Source: Novosphingobium resinovorum
GTDB taxonomy: Bacteria > Pseudomonadota > Alphaproteobacteria > Sphingomonadales > Sphingomonadaceae
NCBI RefSeq assembly: GCF_001742225.1
Contig: NZ_CP017075.1
Coordinates: 3,378,001-3,442,000 of the forward strand
Length of the DNA: 64,000 nt
Direction of reading: 5' to 3'
Under the pieces are notes generated by a model. It was not told where the DNA came from and did not search any database. It saw only the letters and a program-made list of their open reading frames with translations. Of the stretch, positions 7,626 to 15,595 are shown in pieces. Numbering within the stretch: the stretch's first letter is position 1; every line of letters begins with the position of its first letter. A program made the translations under genes and the position numbers.

Positions 7626-8375
7626 ATGACCGCTACCCGCCTGTTCGACCGCGCCGTGATCCGGCTGTCCCCGCGCCCCGATTCGAATGAGAACGTCGTC
7701 GATTTCCTGCAGGGGCTCGTGACCTCGGACGTGGCCGGAACCCTGCCGGTCTGGACGGGGCTGCTGACGCCGCAGGGCAAGGCGCTGTTCGACTTCATCG
7801 TCTGGCCGGGCGGCAAGGGGCTGCTCATCGACTGCGAGGCCGAGGTCGCCGACGCGCTGGTGAAGCGCCTGTCGATGTACCGGCTGCGCAAGGCGATCGA
7901 CATTGCCCGCGACGACCGGCTCGCCGTGCACTGGCGGCCGCACACGGGCGACGGCGCCGCGCCGGACCCGCGCCTCCATGCCCTTGGCGAGCGCTGGGTC
8001 GCGGTGGTCGATGCCACCGATCCGGCCGAGGAAGAGACCGGCGCAGACGCCGCCTGGCGCGCCCACCGTCTGGCGCTGCGGGTGCCCGAAGGCCGCGCGG
8101 AACTGGGCGATGGCGAAACGCTCTGGCTCGAATGCAACGCGGCGGACCTGCACGGCGTCAGCTTCACCAAGGGCTGCTACGTCGGGCAGGAGAACACCGC
8201 GCGCATGAACTGGCGCCAGAAGGTCAACCGCCGCCTCGTGGTGGTGCCACTGGCCCGTTCGGACGAGAAGCGCCGCCGCGCCGCCTACCCCGAACTGGGG
8301 CTCGCGGTGGACCACTTGCGGGTGGAGGACATCCCGGCCGACGTCATGCCCAAGTGGATTGCCGCAGAAGCCTGA
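7626..8375 (+). CDS. ygfZ: Folate-binding iron-sulfur assembly factor YgfZ/CAF17-like
   Basis: A 249-residue GcvT-like protein with the YgfZ signature K-G-C-Y-V-G-Q-E-N-T-A-R-M, whose Cys is essential in E. coli YgfZ. These proteins help repair or mature some [4Fe-4S] enzymes with tetrahydrofolate; that role is family knowledge. The ATG at 7626 lies 41 bases after the LysR stop. Somewhat shorter than E. coli YgfZ (326), as is common in alphaproteobacteria. Confidence 0.88.
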   Translation: MTATRLFDRAVIRLSPRPDSNENVVDFLQGLVTSDVAGTLPVWTGLLTPQGKALFDFIVWPGGKGLLIDCEAEVADALVKRLSMYRLRKAIDIARDDRLAVHWRPHTGDGAAPDPRLHALGERWVAVVDATDPAEEETGADAAWRAHRLALRVPEGRAELGDGETLWLECNAADLHGVSFTKGCYVGQENTARMNWRQKVNRRLVVVPLARSDEKRRRAAYPELGLAVDHLRVEDIPADVMPKWIAAEA

Positions 8376-8397
8376 GGCAACGCACCGGAGCAGCCTG

Positions 8398-8961
8398 TCA
8401 GGCGGCTCCGGCCATCTCCATGCGCGGGCTCAGGCGCCGGTCGAGATCGGCGACGTAGATGCGCGCCGGATGCTCCATCGCCCGCGAGGCGCTGTAGCGC
8501 GACCGTACCTGCCCGGTATCGTGGAAGCCGGCGCTTTCCAGCACCTGCTGCGTGCCCCGGCTGTCGGCGAAGTGGCTGGCGATGACCCGCAGATGGCCGA
8601 GCGAGCGCGCCTGGTTCACCACCGCGCGCAAGGCCTCTCCGGCATAGCCGCGACCCCGATATCTCGGGACGATCCAGTAGCCGACCTCGATCTCCTTGGC
8701 GCCGAGCGCGCTGTCGCTCCGACCCAACCCTATACTTCCGACCAGTTGCGGCCCGCCGGGCGCGCGCAGATACATGAAGAAATGGGGAAGGCGCGGATCT
8801 CGCGGCCGGTCCAGATAGATGCGCAGTTCCTCCGCCGAACGGGGCAAAGGAGCCACGCCGACAGTGCGCTGAACGTCATCGTCCGAAAGAGCCTCGACAA
8901 GATCGTCGAAGTCTTCCGGCCATGCCGGTCTCAAAAACAACCTCTCCGTGCGGACGAACAT
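8398..8961 (-). CDS. GNAT N-acetyltransferase, RimJ/RimL-type (copy 1)
   Basis: A 187-residue acetyl-CoA-dependent acetyltransferase. It begins M-F-V-R-T-E-R-L-F-L-R-P-A-W and has the acetyl-CoA loop R-Y-R-G-R-G-Y-A. Its opening and overall layout match the next gene at 9150-9710, so the two are paralogues from a local duplication. The acceptor is unknown (ribosomal protein N-terminus, antibiotic or small molecule). Convergent with ygfZ. Confidence 0.85.
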   Translation of the reverse strand: MFVRTERLFLRPAWPEDFDDLVEALSDDDVQRTVGVAPLPRSAEELRIYLDRPRDPRLPHFFMYLRAPGGPQLVGSIGLGRSDSALGAKEIEVGYWIVPRYRGRGYAGEALRAVVNQARSLGHLRVIASHFADSRGTQQVLESAGFHDTGQVRSRYSASRAMEHPARIYVADLDRRLSPRMEMAGAA

Positions 8962-9096
8962 TCCACGGTTCTCCGTCGTGCTAGTGCCCTGCGACTCGGA
9001 TCATGCACGCAAGTCGGCGCAGATGCACGCAGTTTGGTGCGAATCCTTCGCGATCAGCGATGAAATCGTCGCAGGCGCCGGTTAACCGGATATGAC

Positions 9097-9130
9097 AACG
9101 GCGCCAGGGGATTACCCCTAGCGCCGTTTT
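9097..9130 (-). terminator. Strong hairpin after the second GNAT gene
   Basis: AACGGCGCCAGGGG (9097-9110) pairs, apart from one mismatch, with CCCCTAGCGCCGTT (9115-9128) around a 4-base ATTA loop. It lies 20 bases past the stop of the minus-strand GNAT gene. The T-run is better on the plus strand, so direction is not certain. Confidence 0.6.
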
Positions 9131-9149
9131 CAGTGGTTAATGGGAGGGA

Positions 9150-9710
9150 TCAGGCCGCGCATCGGCGATTCATCGAATCGCCGCCGCCGCAATCGGCCGG
9201 GCTCTCGAACACGATCTCGTGCTCGCGCGAGGGACTGGCATAGCCCCGTGCGCGGCTGAAACGCTCGGCGACACGGCCTGTGCGGCTGAAACCGACCTTC
9301 TCGAGCACCCGGCCCGATGCGGCATTGTCGACGAAGTGGTGCGCCACGACGCGGTCGTGGCCAAGCGCGCGCGTCAGCGACAACAGGGTGCGGGCGGCCT
9401 CGGTCGCATAGCCGCGCCCCTGTTCGTCGGGCGTGATCCAGTAGCCGAGGTTGACCTCGCCATCGAGCATCGACAGGCCGCAGCCGCCGACGATACGGGC
9501 ACCTTCGGCACCGGGTGCGGTGACGAGGAAGCTGGGAAGGCGGTGATCCTGCGGCTTTTCGACGAAGGCGCGGGCGTCCTCGGCCGTATAGGGCCAGGGC
9601 ACGCGGGCGAGGTTGCTCACGACGGCTTCATGGCCGATCCGGGTCATCAGCTCGTCGCGATCCTCCGGCCAGGCAGGGCGCAGGAACAGCCTTTCGCTGC
9701 GAATGAACAT
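9150..9710 (-). CDS. GNAT N-acetyltransferase, RimJ/RimL-type (copy 2)
   Basis: A 186-residue protein. The ATG at 9710 is chosen because it gives M-F-I-R-S-E-R-L-F-L-R-P-A-W-P-E-D, aligning with the start of copy 1. The upstream in-frame extension is Arg-rich and looks non-coding. The acetyl-CoA loop is E-Q-G-R-G-Y-A-T-E-A. The C-terminus carries an unusual Cys (A-D-C-G-G-G-D) not present in copy 1. Same strand as copy 1; function unknown. Confidence 0.85.
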   Translation of the reverse strand: MFIRSERLFLRPAWPEDRDELMTRIGHEAVVSNLARVPWPYTAEDARAFVEKPQDHRLPSFLVTAPGAEGARIVGGCGLSMLDGEVNLGYWITPDEQGRGYATEAARTLLSLTRALGHDRVVAHHFVDNAASGRVLEKVGFSRTGRVAERFSRARGYASPSREHEIVFESPADCGGGDSMNRRCAA

Positions 9711-9927
9711 CTTCGTTACTCCAACCCCCGGCGCGCGCTTAGCGGGCCGGCGTGACACTGCAATTACGCCCGTGGTTACAAGGCGGTAATCGCAACAGAT
9801 CCGAGGGGACGCGCGCCATCGCCGCCGCACCGTGCGCGGTGCAACCCGAAGTCGCCGTGTCGGTTCCCGGACACGCTGGAGGGAGATACGAAAAGAGGGA
9901 GACGGGCGGGGCCCTCTCCCTCATTCT

Positions 9928-9975
9928 GCTGATTCTCCTGGGAGAATCAGCGGGGCCATCCCGTCAGGATGGCCC
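9928..9975 (-). terminator. Tandem hairpins after rpmA
   Basis: GGGCCATCC/GGATGGCCC (9953-9975) and GCTGATTCTCC/GGAGAATCAGC (9928-9951) lie one after the other just downstream of the rplU-rpmA operon. Neither is followed by a long T-tract on the minus strand. Confidence 0.55.
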
Positions 9976-9992
9976 TTACAGAGACCATCCGA

Positions 9993-10262
9993 TTACTCGG
10001 CGGCTTCCGCCATGACGTCTACCGAGACGTACTTGCGGCCCTGCTTGCCGTCGTGGAAGCGCACGCGGCCTTCCGCGAGAGCGAACAGGGTGTGGTCCTT
10101 GCCAAGACCGACGTTTACGCCCGGGTACACGCGGGTGCCGCGCTGACGGACGATGATGTTGCCGCCGATCACTTCCTGACCGCCGAACTTCTTGACGCCG
10201 AGGCGGCGTCCTGCGGAGTCGCGACCGTTACGCGACGAACCGCCTGCTTTCTTATGTGCCAT
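9993..10262 (-). CDS. rpmA: 50S ribosomal protein L27
   Basis: An 89-residue protein. It starts [16 protein letters not shown], the canonical L27 N-terminus that reaches the peptidyl-transferase centre. No Firmicutes-type cleaved leader is present. It lies 24 bases after rplU on the same strand, the standard rplU-rpmA operon. The usual partner obgE is not in the window; two GNAT genes follow instead. Confidence 0.97.
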   Translation of the reverse strand: MAHKKAGGSSRNGRDSAGRRLGVKKFGGQEVIGGNIIVRQRGTRVYPGVNVGLGKDHTLFALAEGRVRFHDGKQGRKYVSVDVMAEAAE

Positions 10263-10286
10263 TGCTGGTTACTCCGAATTCTGGGG

Positions 10287-10583
10287 TCAGCCGACGGACA
10301 CGATGCGCAGCAGGGTCATCTGCTGGCGGTGGCCGGCCTTGCGGCGATAGTTGTGGCGGCGGCGCTTCTTGAACACCACGACCTTCTCGCTCTTCGCCTG
10401 GGCGATGATCTCGGCGGCGACGGTCACGTTCGCGATGTCCGCGACTTCGCCGTCCTTGCCTGCGAGCAGGATGTCACCCAGGGTGATCTTGTCACCGGCT
10501 TCACCAGCCAGCTTCTCGACCGCGATCTTGTCTCCGGCGGCAACCCGGTACTGCTTGCCGCCCGTGCGCACAACTGCGAACAT
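10287..10583 (-). CDS. rplU: 50S ribosomal protein L21
   Basis: A 98-residue protein beginning [14 protein letters not shown], the invariant L21 start, which fixes the ATG at 10583 over a longer TTG-type start. The C-terminal basic segment [16 protein letters not shown] contacts 23S rRNA. First gene of the rplU-rpmA operon, with a leader of roughly 130 nt that may hold autoregulatory structure. Confidence 0.97.
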   Translation of the reverse strand: MFAVVRTGGKQYRVAAGDKIAVEKLAGEAGDKITLGDILLAGKDGEVADIANVTVAAEIIAQAKSEKVVVFKKRRRHNYRRKAGHRQQMTLLRIVSVG

Positions 10584-10724
10584 GGTGCCCTTACCTAATC
10601 TCAAAAATGCCCGAAACGAGCCGAAACAAACCTGCCCCGGCCGCTCAGGTCCCGAAGGACCATGGAACTTTTCGGGCGACGTGCCGACCGCCCCGCGTGA
10701 TGCGAGGTGCCGGAAAGATGGGTG

Positions 10725-10753
10725 CCGTTAGGGTATGGGCCGATTCGTGTCAA
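10725..10753 (-). promoter_or_regulatory. Predicted rplU promoter
   Basis: On the minus strand TTGACA (10748-10753) is separated by 17 bases from TAACGG (10725-10730). The -35 is perfect and the -10 weak. The transcript would have a leader of about 130 nt before rplU, containing short inverted repeats near 10648-10680. Confidence 0.4.
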
Positions 10754-10834
10754 CCAAGGACTTGGTGGTGACTGGGGCCGTTTCGGCGGTCCAAAGCCTC
10801 TCCCGCTTCGCGTCGGCCGTGCTATGGCAGCCTG

Positions 10835-11377
10835 ATGATCTGCGCGAAAGTCCGTTTGACCGCCCCCGCCATCCTGTGCGGCGTTCTTTCCCTCGCCATG
10901 ACGGCTTGCTCGTCTTCCGGTGGCTATCCCTCGCTGGCGCAGCGCGACGTCGAGCGCGTCAGCGGCACCGCCAGCGCCGCGCCCGGAGATTCGGGGCAGG
11001 CTGCTCCGGCGCTGCCCCCAGCGAGCGCCGATCTCGTCACGCGCCTTGCCGGCCTCGTGAAAATCGCGGAGCAGGCGGATCGTCAGTTCCAGTCCAATCG
11101 CCCCGCCGCCGAGCGGGCGAGTGCCGCGGCAGGTTCCACCGGCAGCGATTCGTGGAGCGTTGCCAGCGTCGCCCTGGCAAAGCTCGAATCGAGCCGCTCC
11201 TCGGGCATGACCGCGCTCGCCGAACTCGACGTTCTTTATGCCGACGCGCGCGACAAGGCGCCGGTCGAGGAAACGCCCGAGGTCAAGGCCATCGCCGACG
11301 CCCGCGCGCAAGTCGCCGCGCTGCTCGATGCGCAGGACAAGGTGCTGGCGGGGCTGGCGGGCCGCCTCAGGACCTGA
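10835..11377 (+). CDS. Hypothetical lipoprotein
   Basis: A 180-residue protein with a lipoprotein signal (hydrophobic A-I-L-C-G-V-L-S-L-A-M-T-A-C, lipidated Cys about residue 25). The rest is Ala/Ser-rich and mostly helical, with a likely coiled coil from residue 65 onward (V-T-R-L-A-G-L-V-K-I-A-E-Q-A-D-R-Q-F). Probably periplasmic and membrane-anchored. It precedes the dihydroorotase-like gene by 91 bases. I recognise no family. Confidence 0.7.
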   Translation: MICAKVRLTAPAILCGVLSLAMTACSSSGGYPSLAQRDVERVSGTASAAPGDSGQAAPALPPASADLVTRLAGLVKIAEQADRQFQSNRPAAERASAAAGSTGSDSWSVASVALAKLESSRSSGMTALAELDVLYADARDKAPVEETPEVKAIADARAQVAALLDAQDKVLAGLAGRLRT

Positions 11378-11468
11378 CCGGCCGCCTCGACGGGATTGCC
11401 TTGAAAGCGGCGGGAGAGGGGCCTAGGTCGGCCTTCTTCGTGAAATTGCCGCAGAAAGGCCGTCCCAG

Positions 11469-12794
11469 ATGACTGCAACCGCACCCGAACTCGTCCTTTC
11501 CGGCGGCACCGTCCATACGCCGAGCGGCCCGGTGGTTGCCGACGTCGCGGTGCGTGACGGCAAGATCCTCGGCGTCGGCTCTTACCCGGACGCAGCGAAG
11601 CGGATCGACTGCACCGGGCTCGACGTGCTGCCCGGCGTCATCGACAGCCAGGTCCACTTCCGCGAGCCGGGGCTGGAACACAAGGAAGACCTTGAGACCG
11701 GCAGCCGCGCGGCGGTGATGGGCGGCATCACGGCGGTGTTCGAGATGCCCAACACCAATCCCAATACCGATACAGAGGAGCGCGTTCTCGACAAGCTGAA
11801 GCGCGCGCATCACCGGATGTACTGCGATCACGCGTTCTACGTAGGCGCCACGGCCGACAATGCGGTCGCGCTGGCAGACCTCGAGCGCATTCCCGGTACG
11901 GCGGGCGTCAAGATCTTCATGGGCGCCTCGACCGGCAGCCTGCTGGTGGCCGAGGACGAGCAACTCGCCCGCGTGCTGGCCCACGGCCGTCGCCGCGTCG
12001 CCATCCATGCCGAGGACGAGGCGCGGATGAACGCGCGCAAGGACCTGCGGGTGGAGGGCGACCCCTCCAGCCACCCGGTATGGCGTGACGACGAAAGCGC
12101 GATGCTGGCGACGAAGCGCATCCTGCGCCTCGCCCGCGAGGCGCGCCGCCCGATCCACATCCTTCACATCACCACTCCGGCCGAGCTGGAACTGATCGCG
12201 CAGCACCGCGATGTCGCGACCTGCGAAGTGACCCCGCAGCACCTGACCCTGGCGGCCGAGGATGCCTATCCCAGGATCGGCACCTTCGCGCAGATGAACC
12301 CGCCGATCCGCTCGGCCGCGCACCGCGACGGGCTGTGGCACTGGCTGCGCGCGGGCGTGCCCGACGTGATCGGCTCCGACCACGCGCCGCACACGCGCGA
12401 GGAAAAGGCCAAGACCTATCCGAACAGCCCCTCGGGGATGCCGGGCGTACAGACCCTGCTGCCGCTGATGCTCGACCATGTCGCCAAGGGGCGCATGACG
12501 CTGGAGCGGCTGATCGACATGACCTCTTCGGGGGTGCAGCGCGTGTTCGGTCTCGTCGGCAAGGGCCGCATTGCGGTGGGCTATGACGCGGACTTCACCG
12601 TGGTCGACCGCAAGGGCACTTTCACGGTGACCGAGGAATGGGGCGAGAGCCGCTGCGGCTGGACGCCTTTCGCCGGGATGGAACTGGAAGGCCGCGTCGT
12701 CGGCACCATCGTGCGCGGGCACTCGGCGATGTGGGAAGGCCAGCTCGCCAACGAGGCACAGGGCGAAGCGCTGCGGTTCGCCGGGGCACTCTGA
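11469..12794 (+). CDS. Dihydroorotase family amidohydrolase
   Basis: A 441-residue type I dihydroorotase-like protein (carbamoyl-aspartate/dihydroorotate interconversion in pyrimidine synthesis). Family marks are L-P-G-V-I-D-S-Q-V-H-F-R-E-P-G (residues 54-68), G-V-K-I-F-M-G-A-S-T-G with the Lys that is carboxylated in class I enzymes, E-V-T-P-Q-H-L, and G-S-D-H-A-P-H-T-R-E-E. The odd point is Gln61 where the first His of the HxH metal motif normally stands; His63 is retained. Either the metal site is altered or this is an alphaproteobacterial dihydroorotase-like subgroup. A second, canonical pyrC may exist elsewhere. Confidence 0.85.
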   Translation: MTATAPELVLSGGTVHTPSGPVVADVAVRDGKILGVGSYPDAAKRIDCTGLDVLPGVIDSQVHFREPGLEHKEDLETGSRAAVMGGITAVFEMPNTNPNTDTEERVLDKLKRAHHRMYCDHAFYVGATADNAVALADLERIPGTAGVKIFMGASTGSLLVAEDEQLARVLAHGRRRVAIHAEDEARMNARKDLRVEGDPSSHPVWRDDESAMLATKRILRLAREARRPIHILHITTPAELELIAQHRDVATCEVTPQHLTLAAEDAYPRIGTFAQMNPPIRSAAHRDGLWHWLRAGVPDVIGSDHAPHTREEKAKTYPNSPSGMPGVQTLLPLMLDHVAKGRMTLERLIDMTSSGVQRVFGLVGKGRIAVGYDADFTVVDRKGTFTVTEEWGESRCGWTPFAGMELEGRVVGTIVRGHSAMWEGQLANEAQGEALRFAGAL

Positions 12795-12797
12795 GCC

Positions 12798-12868
12798 CTT
12801 CGACAAGATCAGGGTGAGCGGGGGGTGGTGAAAACTTCCCGGCCCCGCTCAGGCTGAGCTTGTCGAAG
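12798..12868. repeat. Intergenic palindromic repeat, family A
   Basis: Left arm CTTCGACAAGATCAGGGTGA and right arm CAGGCTGAGCTTGTCGAAG are imperfect complements. It lies between convergent genes. Other copies lie near 40265, 42722, 44801, 50548, 53819 and 56465. Confidence 0.85.
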
Positions 12869-12878
12869 CCCCCGCCAA

Positions 12879-13793
12879 TCAGTTCCTGCGAGACAGGATG
12901 TCCCAGCAGAATACGCCGACGGCCGCCCAGATGAAGGCGAAGCAGACCAGCTGGATCGGCCTCAGCGGCTCGTGGAAGATGAACACGCTCATCAGGAACA
13001 ACCCGGTCGGCGTCACGAACTGGATGAAGCCCAGCACCGAGAAGGGCAGGGCGCGCGCGGCGGTGGCGAAGAGCATCAGCGGGATCGCGGTCAGCGGCCC
13101 GGCGCAGAGCAGCAGCAGGCTGATCCGCGTCGAGGAGCCCATCGCCAGCCCGCCCGGCGCCTGCATCTGCCACCACATCAGGGCGAGCGCGGGCACGAAC
13201 AGCACCAGCGTCTCCACCGTCAGGCCCGGCAGCGCGGCCACCGGCGCGAGCTTGCGGGCCAGGCCGTAGCACGCGAAGCTCAGCGCCAGCATCAGGCTGA
13301 TCCACAAGGTATCGAGAGCGCCCTTCGCCAGCAGCGCCACGCCGATCGTCGCGAGGGCCACGGCGATCCACTGTCGCCGCGTCAGCTTCTCCTTGAGGAA
13401 GACCGTCGCCGCAAGGATGTTCATCAGCGGATTGATGTAATAGCCTAGGCTAGCCGCGAGCACGTGGCCCTCCATGATCGCGACGACATAGATGAGCCAG
13501 TTCGCGCCGATCAGGAACCCGCTCAGCGCCAGCGTGGCGAGGGTGCGCGGGTTGGTCAGCGCCGCCCGCAGTGCCGGGCCTTGCCGCAACACGGCGACCG
13601 CGATGAGGCAGAACGGCAGCGTGCACATCAGGCGCCAGACGACCACCTCGAACGGCGCGACGTCCTTCAACAGCGCGAAGTAGAGCGGGAACAGGCACCA
13701 GATGCCGTAGGCGCCGAATGCCGGAAGCAGACCGGAAACGGAAGGCGAGTGCCGGGGCATTTGGCGGGGCATTGTCTCGGGCATCGGCTGCAT
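12879..13793 (-). CDS. rarD: RarD family EamA/DMT-type transporter
   Basis: A 304-residue inner-membrane protein with ten hydrophobic helices in two EamA repeats. It starts at the ATG at 13793, preceded by a GGGAGAGAT ribosome site; a longer in-frame start has no support. Typical RarD segments are A-Y-G-I-W-C-L-F-P-L-Y-F, L-G-Y-Y-I-N-P-L-M-N-I and the late F-I-Q-F-V-T-P-T-G-L-F. The family is linked to chloramphenicol sensitivity in E. coli, but the natural substrate is unknown. Monocistronic, bounded downstream by a repeat A copy. Confidence 0.9.
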   Translation of the reverse strand: MQPMPETMPRQMPRHSPSVSGLLPAFGAYGIWCLFPLYFALLKDVAPFEVVVWRLMCTLPFCLIAVAVLRQGPALRAALTNPRTLATLALSGFLIGANWLIYVVAIMEGHVLAASLGYYINPLMNILAATVFLKEKLTRRQWIAVALATIGVALLAKGALDTLWISLMLALSFACYGLARKLAPVAALPGLTVETLVLFVPALALMWWQMQAPGGLAMGSSTRISLLLLCAGPLTAIPLMLFATAARALPFSVLGFIQFVTPTGLFLMSVFIFHEPLRPIQLVCFAFIWAAVGVFCWDILSRRN

Positions 13794-14014
13794 ATCTCTC
13801 CCGGCGGTCGGGGGTATCCGCCGTGCATGCCCCTTAGAAGGGCGCCGGAACGGGGGCAACCACTCGCTCCATCGCCTGTGCGCCAACGGCTCGTCGCAAA
13901 ATCAAATCCTGACAGGCGCGTTGCGGTTCGTTCAGAATCGAAGGCTTAAAGATGAATGTGTAAGGCGGATCGACTCGGATGGCCGGTTCGCTTCCTTAGA
14001 AGAGGAGAGTTGAG

Positions 14015-14455
14015 ATGAACGCATTCTTCAAGGCCTCGGCCATCGCCGCAGCCGCTGCCAGCTTGACCGTCGCACTGCCTGCTTCGGCCGCCATCGCCCC
14101 TTACGGCAACGGTTTCACCGCGCCGGGCGAGCAGACCTACGAGCATGGCCGCGACCGCTATCGTTACTCGCGCGAGGATTATCGCCGCGGCTACGGCAAC
14201 CGTGACAGCTATCGCTATCGTGACGACCGTTATCGCGACGACTATCGCCGCAGCTCGTGGCGCGGCAACGACGGCCGTTACTACTGCCGCCGGGGCAACG
14301 GCACCACCGGCCTGTTGATCGGCGGTGCGGGCGGCGCGCTGCTGGGCCGCGAGATCGACGGCGGCCGCGACCGGACTGTCGGCACCGTGCTCGGTGCGGC
14401 CGCCGGTGCCCTGCTCGGCCGCGAGGTCGATCGCGGCGGATCGCGCTGCCGCTAA
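14015..14455 (+). CDS. Glycine-zipper (17 kDa antigen-like) envelope protein
   Basis: A 146-residue protein with a clear signal peptide (cleavage after A-S-A near residue 25). A low-complexity central region rich in Arg, Tyr and Asp (about residues 45-85, repeats of Y-R-Y-R-D-D-R) follows. The C-terminus has two glycine-zipper helices (T-G-L-L-I-G-G-A-G-G-A-L-L-G and T-V-G-T-V-L-G-A-A-A-G-A-L-L-G). This is the Rickettsia 17-kDa surface-antigen-type 2TM domain, but without a lipobox. Probably in the outer membrane or periplasm, possibly stress related. Ribosome site GAGGAGAG; a terminator follows. Confidence 0.82.
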   Translation: MNAFFKASAIAAAAASLTVALPASAAIAPYGNGFTAPGEQTYEHGRDRYRYSREDYRRGYGNRDSYRYRDDRYRDDYRRSSWRGNDGRYYCRRGNGTTGLLIGGAGGALLGREIDGGRDRTVGTVLGAAAGALLGREVDRGGSRCR

Positions 14456-14532
14456 GGCATTCGACAGAACAGCTTTCCCCGCACGTACGGCGACTTGCGG
14501 GGGAACCGTCCGGGCCTGAACAGCTCGGGCGG

Positions 14533-14573
14533 GAGGGCGTCCGCATTCGTGCGGGCGCCCTCGTCGTTCGTTT
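14533..14573 (+). terminator. Rho-independent terminator with UUCG loop
   Basis: GAGGGCGTCCGCA (14533-14545) pairs, apart from one mismatch, with TGCGGGCGCCCTC (14550-14562) around TTCG, followed by a T-rich stretch. Ends the glycine-zipper gene. Confidence 0.8.
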
Positions 14574-14738
14574 GGAAAATGCCCAGCGGGCCGGTGCCGC
14601 GTTTGTAATGCAAGGCGCACCGACCATCCCGAAATGGGACGAGGGGATTCCACCGCTGGCACCTTTGCGACTTTTCGCGTTTTCCTAAGCTATTGCGCGT
14701 AGCAGGACCTTGCTGCCGCACCCGAAGGAACCGCGACG

Positions 14739-15452
14739 ATGAAGACTCTGGCCCGAATGACCGTTCTGAGCCTGATGGGCACGATGATGCTTGCAGGCTG
14801 CGGCTCGGGCGACAAGCAGCCGGACCCGGCCGATACCGATCCGGCGCTCAATGGCGCGCTCGGCGACCAGATTATGGTCGATCCCGAGATGGCGGGCGAT
14901 CAGGGCGCGGCTGTCTCCGCCGAAGGGCGCCGGATCACCGTCCCCGCGCAGGACCGCACGCCCGAGGCCATCGCCGCCGCCAAGAAGCAGGCGGCGCAGC
15001 TTGCCGGCGGCGCGCTCAAGCCCGCCCCTAGTCCGGCGCAGGGCGGGGGCGCGGCGCTCGCTGCCGGGGCTGCCACTGCCGCGCAAGTCGCTGCGGAGGC
15101 GAAGGTCGCCAAGGCGGACTGCTCGGCCAAGGTGCAGTATTCCAACACCTGGGCGGCCAAGCTGCCCGCCGAACTGCCGGTCTATCCGCGCGGGGCGGTG
15201 CAGGAAGCGGCCGGGATCGACGGTCAGGGCTGCGCGCTGCGCGTGGTCAACTTCGCGACGCCGGTGAGCGTCAGCGACGTAGTGAGCTTTTATTATACGA
15301 AGGCGCTGGGGGCGGGGTACGGCGCGGAGTACAAGATCGACGGTGGAGACAGCGTGCTAGGCGGTAGCAAGGGCGGCAAGGCTTACGTGGTCTACGCGCG
15401 CAAGCTGGACAGCGGGCTGACCGAAGTTGACCTCGTTACCAGCGGGAAGTGA
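14739..15452 (+). CDS. Hypothetical lipoprotein
   Basis: A 237-residue protein with a standard lipobox (M-M-L-A-G-C, Cys21). After an acidic and Ala-rich linker of about 100 residues comes a compact C-terminal domain (about 125-237) with two Cys (A-D-C-S-A-K and G-Q-G-C-A-L-R) that could form a disulfide. It also contains the phrase L-P-V-Y-P-R-G-A and an S-D-V-V-S-F-Y-Y-T-K helix. That shape (peptide backbone Y-P-x-A, F-Y-x-x-x-L) resembles small periplasmic domains seen across sphingomonads, but I cannot name a function. Confidence 0.72.
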   Translation: MKTLARMTVLSLMGTMMLAGCGSGDKQPDPADTDPALNGALGDQIMVDPEMAGDQGAAVSAEGRRITVPAQDRTPEAIAAAKKQAAQLAGGALKPAPSPAQGGGAALAAGAATAAQVAAEAKVAKADCSAKVQYSNTWAAKLPAELPVYPRGAVQEAAGIDGQGCALRVVNFATPVSVSDVVSFYYTKALGAGYGAEYKIDGGDSVLGGSKGGKAYVVYARKLDSGLTEVDLVTSGK

Positions 15453-15466
15453 TTTTAGAAGGGGAA

Positions 15467-15582
15467 GGCCCACCCCCGACCCCTCCCGCAAGCGGGCGGG
15501 GAGAAGCAACGGCACGCCCTCCCGCTTGCGGGAGGGCCGGCAGGCTTATGAGCGAAGCGAATTAGCCGGACGGGGTGGGCCC
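15467..15582. repeat. Intergenic palindromic repeat, family C
   Basis: Same architecture as 741-857: a GGCCCACCCC start, inverted CCTCCCGC(A/T) / GCGGGAGGG segments, a TTAGCCGGACGGGG segment and a GGGGTGGGC end. It lies between a plus-strand lipoprotein gene and the convergent astD. Confidence 0.75.
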
Positions 15583-15595
15583 AAAGCCCAAACCC

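Noticed and set aside
9711..9992. Small gene or tRNA in the gap before rpmA
   Set aside because: The gap holds several hairpins including GCACCG/CGGTGC near 9829-9844 and the rpmA terminators, but no tRNA cloverleaf or supported frame.
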